Both the position numbers and the translations under genes were made by a program. This document shows positions 1 through 7,169 of a stretch of 64,000 bases of DNA, piece by piece. Source of the stretch: Algicola sp. (lineage in GTDB: Bacteria > Bacteroidota > Bacteroidia > Flavobacteriales > Flavobacteriaceae); the NCBI GenBank assembly GCA_018222915.1, contig JAAEZI010000003.1, positions 98,895-162,894 of the forward strand. Direction: 5' to 3'. Numbering within the stretch: the first letter of the stretch is position 1; every line of letters starts with the position of its first letter. The notes below the pieces were generated by a model. The model was not told the origin of the DNA and made no database searches. It saw only the letters and a program-made list of their open reading frames with translations.

Positions 1-5
1 CACGT

Positions 6-791
6 CTAAGAGTATTTAAATTCGATAAAACGCATTATAATGTAGGATAATTCTGATGTATTCTCAATATGGCTCATGTGACCAAAGCCAATTTCTTCAC
101 ATCTAATAGTCGTTTCCCTTGTGTCATTCAAAATCCGTTGAGGATCTATAACTGGATCATCAGAGGCTATTATGATTAATTTCTCAGCATCTAAGTCCTT
201 TAAAAACGCTAATTTATCACTGCGCTTTATCATACCTTCCTGAGCTGCAATATAACCTTGAACTGGTGTTTTTAGCGCTTCTAATAATGCTTCATCCAAC
301 GCTTTTTTATGGCTTATTCTACTTACCTCAGAAAATAAATTAGTAAAAGACATACGCACCATACTCTCAAAATTAGTTTGAACCATTTTATTAGCTCTTT
401 TACGCAGTGCTTTACGCGCTTTATCATCGGCATAATAAGTTGAATTCATCAAGCAAAGTCCCTTCACTGAATCAGGTTGTTTTTCAGCAAGTGCTAGAGC
501 TACATAACCTCCCATGGAATGTCCAATCAATACATAGGCATTCATCGCAAGATGATCTAAAACCGCCAAAACTGCATCAGCCATGTCTTCCATGGTATGA
601 ATATACCCTAAGCAACCTGTTTGCCCATGACCTAACAAATCGATACAAACCACTCTGTGACTTTCTAAAATTTGAGGTTTTAACGTTTTCCACATCGATG
701 AATTTTCTAGAAATCCATGTAGCAAAACCACCACATGACCTTGGCCTTCATCCTCATAATACACCGGAACATTTTTATAGTCTAAAATCAT
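6..791 (-). CDS. alpha/beta hydrolase
   Basis: A 261-residue alpha/beta-hydrolase fold enzyme. The oxyanion-type HGF motif is at residues 25-27 and the nucleophile elbow GHSMGG places the catalytic Ser at 92. The acid is probably Asp212 or Asp216 and the base His238 or His241 near the C-terminus. No signal peptide is seen, so it is likely cytoplasmic. The family covers many esterases and C-C hydrolases, so the substrate cannot be read from sequence. It is divergent from the serine hydrolase at 882. A TATCTTTG box ends only 5 nt before its ATG, so the mRNA may be leaderless. The fold is certain and the specific function unknown. Confidence 0.9.
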   Translation of the reverse strand: MILDYKNVPVYYEDEGQGHVVVLLHGFLENSSMWKTLKPQILESHRVVCIDLLGHGQTGCLGYIHTMEDMADAVLAVLDHLAMNAYVLIGHSMGGYVALALAEKQPDSVKGLCLMNSTYYADDKARKALRKRANKMVQTNFESMVRMSFTNLFSEVSRISHKKALDEALLEALKTPVQGYIAAQEGMIKRSDKLAFLKDLDAEKLIIIASDDPVIDPQRILNDTRETTIRCEEIGFGHMSHIENTSELSYIIMRFIEFKYS

Positions 792-796
792 TCCTA

Positions 797-830
797 CAAA
801 GATATCATTTGCTAACTTTTCTCATCGCAA
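797..830 (-). promoter_or_regulatory. candidate flavobacterial promoter of the alpha/beta hydrolase
   Basis: On the minus strand a TTG (830-828) is followed after 23 nt by TATCTTTG (804-797), matching the Bacteroidota -33/-7 consensus. The hydrolase ATG begins at 791, about where transcription would start. Confidence 0.45.
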
Positions 831-847
831 CATGCATAAGTATTTAC

Positions 848-855
848 TATATTTG
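848..855 (+). promoter_or_regulatory. -7 promoter element for the serine hydrolase gene
   Basis: TATATTTG matches the Bacteroidota -7 consensus TAnnTTTG and lies 26 nt before the ATG at 882. No well-placed -33 TTG is visible. Confidence 0.45.
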
Positions 856-881
856 GATACAATCATAAACACATTCCTCCC

Positions 882-2432
882 ATGTTTTTAAAACGTTTCC
901 TTTTTATAGCGCTGATTATATCTACCCTTCAGAATCATGCTCAAATTTCAGAACAGCAGCTTGACTCCTTGATTCAAAATACCCTGAGTACTTTTGAAGT
1001 CCCAGGCATCTCTGTCGGTATTTTAAAAGATAGTGATATCGTTTATGCTAAAGGCCATGGAATTCGTTCGTTAACAAATAAAAAAAGCATGAATGCCAAC
1101 ACGCTCGTTGGCGTAGCTTCCAACAGTAAAGGCTTTACCTGTTTTGCATTAGCCATGATGGTAGATGAGGGAAAATTGCAGTGGGATGACAAGGTGCGAC
1201 AACACATTCCTGAATTCCGATTGCACGATCCATGGGTTACCGAAGAATTTACCGTTCGCGATTTAGTAACACATCGAAGTGGACTCGGATTAGGAGCCGG
1301 TGATTTGATGTTTTTTCCTGAAGGCAATAATTTCACCACTGAAGCTATCATTGCTAACCTAAAATATCTGAAACCCGAAAGTTCCTTCCGCAGTGAATTT
1401 GAGTATAACAATAATATGTTTATTGTTGCTGGCGAAGTTTTGGAACGCGTGAGCGGACTTACATGGGAAGCGTTTATTGAAACCAAAATCATGGCGCCTG
1501 TTGGAATGACTAGTAGTAAAGCTTCTTATAATCGCATCACAGACAAGTCCAATATCATAGATGCCCACACCATGGCAGATGGTGAGGTGATTCAAATTCC
1601 ACATGATTGGAGTGAAACAGCCAATCCAGCTGGCGGTATTGTGAGTAACGTTCCTGACATGTTGACTTGGGCACAATTTTTAATGAATGACGCCGTGACT
1701 TCCGACGGTAAACGTTTATTGAGCGAGGCTCAAATGCACGAACTTTGGCAATTACAAACACCATTACGTGTGCGAAAAGGTGATTGGTATGATTCCAATT
1801 TCAGGGGTTATGGTCTTGGCTGGTTTTTAACTGATGTCAAGGGTGGACACAAACAAGTGTATCATACTGGAGGCCTTATTGGTACAGTAACCCAATTCAC
1901 CATGATTCCAGATATGAATTTAGCCATTGTCGTACTCACCAACCAAATGAATGGCTCGGCTTTTAATACGATCACGAATACCATTAAGGACAGTTACTTA
2001 GGTTACGACAATCGTAATTGGCTACAATATTATGGTGAACGTAATGCCGATTATATCAAATACAATGACAGTATCAAAACTCGGGTTTATAATCAGGTAA
2101 AGCGCGCCAAAACAGATCTTTCTTTACCTCAACCTTCTCAAATTGTGGGTACCTATTCTGACGATTGGTTCGGTGATGTTACCATTGCTTACGACGGAAA
2201 GACCTATAGTATTACTTGCGAGCGTTCTTCCAATTTATATGGTGAATTATTGCCTTATAACGCCACGACCTTTGTAGCCAAATGGGATAATCGCAGTTAT
2301 GATGCAGATGTCTTTGTGAATTTCAGTTTTGATGAAACTGGAATGGCGACAGGCGCAACGATGAAATATATTGCTCCGATTACAGATTTCAGTTTTGATT
2401 TTCACGATCTCCAACTTAAAAAAACGAACTAA
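882..2432 (+). CDS. serine hydrolase, class C beta-lactamase/penicillin-binding-protein-like, exported
   Basis: A 516-residue protein with an N-terminal signal peptide (about residues 1-20). It has the three active-site motifs of the beta-lactamase (class C/AmpH-like) family: S-x-x-K at Ser80-Lys83, Y-x-N at Tyr175-Asn177, and HTG at 328-330 in the KTG position. A C-terminal lipocalin-like extension (about 410-510, DUF3471 type) follows the catalytic domain. These proteins are usually periplasmic peptidases, esterases or D-aminopeptidases, not true resistance enzymes. The stop codon directly abuts the TTG start of the brnQ-like gene, implying co-transcription. The family call is firm and the substrate unknown. 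Confidence 0.9.
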   Translation: MFLKRFLFIALIISTLQNHAQISEQQLDSLIQNTLSTFEVPGISVGILKDSDIVYAKGHGIRSLTNKKSMNANTLVGVASNSKGFTCFALAMMVDEGKLQWDDKVRQHIPEFRLHDPWVTEEFTVRDLVTHRSGLGLGAGDLMFFPEGNNFTTEAIIANLKYLKPESSFRSEFEYNNNMFIVAGEVLERVSGLTWEAFIETKIMAPVGMTSSKASYNRITDKSNIIDAHTMADGEVIQIPHDWSETANPAGGIVSNVPDMLTWAQFLMNDAVTSDGKRLLSEAQMHELWQLQTPLRVRKGDWYDSNFRGYGLGWFLTDVKGGHKQVYHTGGLIGTVTQFTMIPDMNLAIVVLTNQMNGSAFNTITNTIKDSYLGYDNRNWLQYYGERNADYIKYNDSIKTRVYNQVKRAKTDLSLPQPSQIVGTYSDDWFGDVTIAYDGKTYSITCERSSNLYGELLPYNATTFVAKWDNRSYDADVFVNFSFDETGMATGATMKYIAPITDFSFDFHDLQLKKTN

Positions 2433-3725
2433 TTGAATAGCCGAAAAGAACTTTTTATCACCAGCTTTGCGCTCTTCTCCTTATTTTTTGGAGCGGGTAA
2501 TCTATTACTTCCTCCCTTGTTGGGTTACAACGCGGGCGACCAATGGTTTTGGGTAGCCTTCGGTTTTATGTTAACCGCTGTTGTGATTCCTATCATAGGA
2601 ATTTTGGCACATGCCAAACTGCAAGGCACGTTGTATGACTTCGGAAAAAAAGTGTCGCCACAATTTAGTCTCATCTACTGCATTATCATTTATGTGATTG
2701 CTGTGGCCATTCCATCACCACGAACAGCTGCTGCTACACACGAAATAGCGATACATCCTATTTTTGGGAGTTCACCAATTATGACAAGTACCATTTATTT
2801 TGCTTTGGTTTTTGTCTTTGTCATGAACCGTTCGAAAATATTGAGTTTTATCGGCAAGTTCTTGACACCTTTAATTGTGATCATGCTTTTACTAGTCGTT
2901 GGTATCGGACTCTTTTCTTCGGAACTTATCACTGGAACCTCTGAGTTTAAAGCCCCTTTAGTGAGTGGTATTTTGGAAGGCTACCAAACCTTTGATGCCA
3001 TTGGTGCGGTTGTAGTGGGTGCCGTGATTATCATTTCCATTAATTTAAGACATTCGGGAAGTTTTGAAGACAAAAAAGCCCTCATCGCCAAATCGGGTTG
3101 GATTGCCGGATTAGGCTTGTTTATCATTTATGCTGGATTGATATCGGTGGGTGCTTATTTTAGTGCGGAAATCAATATCAATGACCAGTTAAGTAACGAT
3201 ATGCAACGTGCCAATCTCTTACGTGGCATTAGCATTGCCTCGTTAGGTGGTTTTGGGAATACCGTATTAAGCATTTTAATTTCCTTGGCGTGCTTTACCA
3301 CTGCTGTAGGAATCATCACAGGAACTGCTGATTATTTTAAAGGCCTCATGGGAAATTCTAGACTCGTCTACATCGTGACAGCTATTTTGGGTTGTGTCTT
3401 GGGTGTTGTGGTTGGACAATTAGACTTTAACTCTATAATCATTGTGGCAGTACCCGTGTTATTGTTTATATACCCAATTACAATAGTACTGATTATTCTG
3501 AATGTGTTACCACCGCGTTTTTCAACACCTTTGGTTTTTCGTGCCGTGGTCTTAGTGACCTTCCTCTTCAGTATTCCTGATGTTGTGGGATTTGTGAATC
3601 CGTCCGATAACTTATCAAAGCTTACCAGCTATATCCCTTTGGCCAACTACAACTTGGGTTGGGTGTTACCTGCGGCACTAACGTGTTTGGGAGTTGGGTT
3701 ATTGAAAAAAATAAATAGAAATTAA
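2433..3725 (+). CDS. brnQ: branched-chain amino acid transport system II carrier protein (LIVCS family)
   Basis: A 430-residue integral membrane protein with about 12 hydrophobic segments. The N-terminal FFGAGNLLLPP and GFMLTAVVIP stretches are characteristic of BrnQ, the cation-coupled symporter for Leu, Ile and Val. The start is TTG at 2433, immediately after the upstream stop. The next in-frame Met is about 45 residues in and would delete the conserved first helix, so TTG is the likely true start. It is probably co-transcribed with the serine hydrolase. Its TAA overlaps the stop of the convergent pepP gene within a TTAA. Confidence 0.9.
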   Translation: MNSRKELFITSFALFSLFFGAGNLLLPPLLGYNAGDQWFWVAFGFMLTAVVIPIIGILAHAKLQGTLYDFGKKVSPQFSLIYCIIIYVIAVAIPSPRTAAATHEIAIHPIFGSSPIMTSTIYFALVFVFVMNRSKILSFIGKFLTPLIVIMLLLVVGIGLFSSELITGTSEFKAPLVSGILEGYQTFDAIGAVVVGAVIIISINLRHSGSFEDKKALIAKSGWIAGLGLFIIYAGLISVGAYFSAEININDQLSNDMQRANLLRGISIASLGGFGNTVLSILISLACFTTAVGIITGTADYFKGLMGNSRLVYIVTAILGCVLGVVVGQLDFNSIIIVAVPVLLFIYPITIVLIILNVLPPRFSTPLVFRAVVLVTFLFSIPDVVGFVNPSDNLSKLTSYIPLANYNLGWVLPAALTCLGVGLLKKINRN

Positions 3726-5011
3726 TTCATCAACGCCTCAATCTCCTCTGCTTCAATAGGAATATCACGCATTAAATTAAACGGTTCGCCTTGCTCCTGA
3801 ATCACAACGTCGTCTTCCAATCGAATGCCAAAGCCTTCATCTGGAATGTAAATGCCTGGTTCTACTGTAAAGACCATATTGGCTTGCATCGGTTCTGTTA
3901 AAATACCATAATCGTGAGTATCCAACCCAATGTGATGCGAGGTTCCGTGCATAAAATATTTCTTGTAGGCAGGCCAGTCTGGGTTTTCGTTCTGCACATC
4001 GGCTTTATCTAATAAACCAAGACCTATCAATTCAGAAGTCATTAACTTACCAACCTCCACATGATACTGTTCCCATAGCGTTCCCGGCACTAGTAGTTTG
4101 GTCGCTTCATTCTTGACGCGATTTACGGCATTATAAACGGCTTTTTGGCGATCAGTAAACTTTCCAGATACAGGGATGGTTCTGCTCAAATCACTAGCAT
4201 AATTAGCGTACTCAGCACCTGCATCAATTAAAATCAAATCACCTGCTTTACATTCTTGGTTGTTCTCTATATAATGTAAGACGTTGGCATTATTACCAGA
4301 AGCAATAATTGGTGTGTAAGCAAATCCTTTGGAGCGATTACGCAAAAACTCATGCATGAACTCAGCTTCGATCTCATACTCCCAAACGCCTGGCTTTACA
4401 AAATCCAAGACACGTCGGAAGCCTTTATTGGTAATATCGCAGGCTTGCTGCATCAATTCCAATTCAATGGGATCCTTGACCGAACGTAAACGCTGTAAAA
4501 TAGGATTGCTTTTTGCTACCGAATGCGCAGGATATTTGTCCTTCAACCATTTCGTAAAACGGTCTTCACGCGTTTCCGTCTCCACGTTGGCACGATAATG
4601 CTCGTTGGTATTAATATACACGGTATCGCATTGTGTCATCAGTTCAAACATGATTTTCTCCATGTCCTTTAACCAATACACCGTTTTAATCCCACTAGTT
4701 TCAAGTGCAGCTTCCTTGGTGAGTTTTTCACCTTCCCAAACCGCAATATGATCATTGGTTTCCTTCAGAAACAAGATTTCACGATGCTTTTCTTTTGGGC
4801 AATCTGGGAATAAGACCAAGATACTTTCCTCTTGATCCACACCACTTAAATAAAAAATGTCTCTATGCTGTTGAAACGGCATCGTACTATCTGCACTAAT
4901 TGGGTATATATCATTGGAATTGAAAACCGCTAAACTGTTCGGTATCATTTTCGACATGAAGTTTTTTCGGTTTTTTATAAAGAGTTGACGGTCTATTCTA
5001 TCGTATTTCAT
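3722..5011 (-). CDS. pepP: Xaa-Pro aminopeptidase (M24B metallopeptidase)
   Basis: A 429-residue cytoplasmic enzyme that removes N-terminal residues preceding proline. It has an N-terminal aminopeptidase-P domain (about 1-150) and a C-terminal pita-bread domain. The dinuclear metal ligands are visible: Asp263, Asp274, His359 (in SHHIGLD), Glu384 (VEPGIY) and Glu399 (IRLED). It is convergent with brnQ and the two stop codons overlap. A CAAAAATA on the plus strand at 5034-5041 (TATTTTTG on the minus strand) is a plausible -7 box about 23 nt before the ATG. Confidence 0.93.
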   Translation of the reverse strand: MKYDRIDRQLFIKNRKNFMSKMIPNSLAVFNSNDIYPISADSTMPFQQHRDIFYLSGVDQEESILVLFPDCPKEKHREILFLKETNDHIAVWEGEKLTKEAALETSGIKTVYWLKDMEKIMFELMTQCDTVYINTNEHYRANVETETREDRFTKWLKDKYPAHSVAKSNPILQRLRSVKDPIELELMQQACDITNKGFRRVLDFVKPGVWEYEIEAEFMHEFLRNRSKGFAYTPIIASGNNANVLHYIENNQECKAGDLILIDAGAEYANYASDLSRTIPVSGKFTDRQKAVYNAVNRVKNEATKLLVPGTLWEQYHVEVGKLMTSELIGLGLLDKADVQNENPDWPAYKKYFMHGTSHHIGLDTHDYGILTEPMQANMVFTVEPGIYIPDEGFGIRLEDDVVIQEQGEPFNLMRDIPIEAEEIEALMN

Positions 5012-5190
5012 GATGTGTTGTAATTTATAGCTTCAAAAATAATTAAAGAAAAACGCAATTCAGAACTCAAATGTGGTTTATTTATGAATTTCGTTCATTT
5101 CAAAAATTAAATCATCTCATAAAACCGGCTCTTAAACTCTATCGTATGTGTTAATGACCAACTTTAATAGCGCTGTTTCCGACAAATTGT

Positions 5191-5198
5191 TATATTTG
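5191..5198 (+). promoter_or_regulatory. -7 promoter element for the T9SS metzincin
   Basis: TATATTTG lies 44 nt before the ATG at 5243 in the 230-bp divergent gap with pepP. No good -33 TTG is seen. Confidence 0.45.
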
Positions 5199-5242
5199 TC
5201 CGTTGAAATACATAATTTCAACCCTAACTCTAAACTATACAC

Positions 5243-7063
5243 ATGAAAAAAACTACGCAATTACACCTGTTATTAGCTATCTTGCTAATAGTATCATCTC
5301 AAACGTTTATTTCTGCACAAGAATTGATGTTTGAAGTACCTTTACAAACACAAGTACAAGCGTCTTCACAAATTATTGAAGGCCAAGTTATTTCTAAAAC
5401 TTCGTTTTGGGACGACAACCAACAAAATATTTATACCATTAATACGGTAGAAGTCTACAAAGTCTTTAAAGGGCAAACAACAAGCACACTCGTGGAAATA
5501 GTGACACCTGGAGGAACTGTAGGTTTAGAATCTGAAGTCGTAACACCAAGTTTAACATTAAATATTGGTGATACTGGTGTATTTATGCTTCATGCAAACA
5601 ACGTGGCTTTGAGCCAAGGAACAACGTCAAACAAGTTAATGCCTTTCGCCTCATCTCAAGGTTTTTATCAATACGACTTAAAAAATAACATCGTTCGTAA
5701 TCCTTTTCAAACGCAACAAGGAATTACTACGGAGTTTTACAGTGCCATTCAATCACTAACCAATAACGCTGCCATAACGGAAATATCAGATTTTGATGTT
5801 GACACTGTTTATGAAAACCTAAGCGCTAACAGAGACAGTAATGGTGCAGTTTTTATTTCTAGTTTTTCTCCAACAACTGTGAATGGTGGTGTCAAGGATT
5901 TATTAGTTGTTGATGGTGGTGGTTTTGGAACAAGTGGTACAATTGCCTTTAGAGATGCTAATTTTGGTGGTGTCGATAATATGTTTAATCCTGTGTATTA
6001 TGATGCTTTAGATAGTCAAATCGTTAGTTGGACTGATTCCCAGATTGTGGTAGAAGTGCCTTCGAGAGCTGGAACAGGAGACATTAGAGTCACGCCTGAT
6101 ATTGGAGGTGAAGTTATTTCTGCTCAAACACTGACCGTATTTTACTCACAGATTAATCCTAGTTCGGGTACTGTAGACTTTCCTTCACAGCACTTTGATA
6201 CGAACGGAAATGGCGGTTATACTTGGCAAATGAACACCGAATTTAATGGCAATGCCGCTGCAAATGCGTCTTTTTTAAGAGCTTTTGATACTTGGGTTTG
6301 TACCACAGGTATCAATTGGGAAATTGGTAGTGTGACGCCTATAGATGTGATTGCTGCAGATGGTGTTAATATCATACGTTTTGATAATGGTACCGAATTA
6401 CCTCAAGGTGTTTTGGGTCGTTGTACGTCTCGATTTGGATCCTGTGCCTCTGGTTCTCCGGGAGGAATTGATGTTGTCGTGACAGAACTTGACATTGTTT
6501 TTAATGACGTGTTTACTGGCGACTTTGCAGTTCTATCATGGGAGTTTGGTCCAGACACGGCTACGGGATTTGAAGTGGATTTTGAAAGCGTTGCCGTACA
6601 CGAATTAGGTCATGGACACCAATTGGCACATATTATTAATGTTGGAGAAGTGATGCATTATTCAATCGCTAATTCTCAAAACAGTAGAGATTTGGGTGCC
6701 AGTGATATTGCTGGTGGTACAGATGTCATGAATAGAAATGTGGCAAATCAGGTTTGTGCACAAGACTTAATGACCTATTCTGCATGTTCAGGTCTAACAT
6801 TGAGCCTTGACGAAGCAACAATTGAAACTCATATTTCAATATATCCAAACCCGACGAAAGGCACTTTACATATTTCCAACGCAACCAATATGATTATTGA
6901 TAATGTCTCAATTTACGACATGAGAGGTCGATTGGTCTTATCGAATAAGCCATCATCTAATTCTTTGAATAGCCTAGACGTTAGTCAATTAAATGCTGGT
7001 ATGTATTTTATTGAATTCCAAATGGAAAATATCGCCATTAGCAAGAAATTTATAAAAGAGTAA
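5243..7063 (+). CDS. secreted metzincin-like metalloprotease with T9SS C-terminal sorting domain
   Basis: A 606-residue secreted protein. A signal peptide ends near residue 25. An IPT/TIG-like Ig domain lies at about 200-300. The zinc motif HExxHxxxxxH begins at His453 (His453, Glu454, His457, His463), with a Met-turn candidate Met471 in EVMHYS. This is the metzincin signature. The last ~80 residues form a type A T9SS sorting domain (YPNPTKG, later YDMRGRLV and GMYFIEF), so the protein should be exported by the type IX system. Several Cys pairs in the catalytic region fit an extracellular enzyme. The substrate is unknown. A strong terminator follows. Confidence 0.88.
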   Translation: MKKTTQLHLLLAILLIVSSQTFISAQELMFEVPLQTQVQASSQIIEGQVISKTSFWDDNQQNIYTINTVEVYKVFKGQTTSTLVEIVTPGGTVGLESEVVTPSLTLNIGDTGVFMLHANNVALSQGTTSNKLMPFASSQGFYQYDLKNNIVRNPFQTQQGITTEFYSAIQSLTNNAAITEISDFDVDTVYENLSANRDSNGAVFISSFSPTTVNGGVKDLLVVDGGGFGTSGTIAFRDANFGGVDNMFNPVYYDALDSQIVSWTDSQIVVEVPSRAGTGDIRVTPDIGGEVISAQTLTVFYSQINPSSGTVDFPSQHFDTNGNGGYTWQMNTEFNGNAAANASFLRAFDTWVCTTGINWEIGSVTPIDVIAADGVNIIRFDNGTELPQGVLGRCTSRFGSCASGSPGGIDVVVTELDIVFNDVFTGDFAVLSWEFGPDTATGFEVDFESVAVHELGHGHQLAHIINVGEVMHYSIANSQNSRDLGASDIAGGTDVMNRNVANQVCAQDLMTYSACSGLTLSLDEATIETHISIYPNPTKGTLHISNATNMIIDNVSIYDMRGRLVLSNKPSSNSLNSLDVSQLNAGMYFIEFQMENIAISKKFIKE

Positions 7064-7086
7064 CTTTTTACTCCTATGGTTCCTTT

Positions 7087-7117
7087 AGACGCTCATTCAT
7101 TTGAGCGTCTTTTTTTA
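7087..7117 (+). terminator. intrinsic terminator after the metzincin gene
   Basis: A perfect 9-bp stem AGACGCTCA/TGAGCGTCT (7087-7095 with 7102-7110) is followed by seven Ts. Confidence 0.88.
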
Positions 7118-7145
7118 TTTGCAAACTCAATATTTATTACCTTTA
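7118..7145 (+). promoter_or_regulatory. candidate promoter of the BNR-repeat protein gene
   Basis: TTTG at 7118-7121 is followed after 16 nt by TACCTTTA (7138-7145), one mismatch from TAnnTTTG. It lies 24 nt before the chosen ATG at 7170 and directly abuts the preceding terminator. It also argues against any start upstream of 7145. Confidence 0.45.
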
Positions 7146-7169
7146 GTGCAGATCAAAAACCAACAAACC

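Noticed and set aside
882..2432. An acquired beta-lactamase resistance gene
   Set aside because: The motifs are those of the class C/AmpH-like serine hydrolase superfamily with an extra C-terminal domain. Codon use and context are the same as the neighbours. There are no mobile elements.
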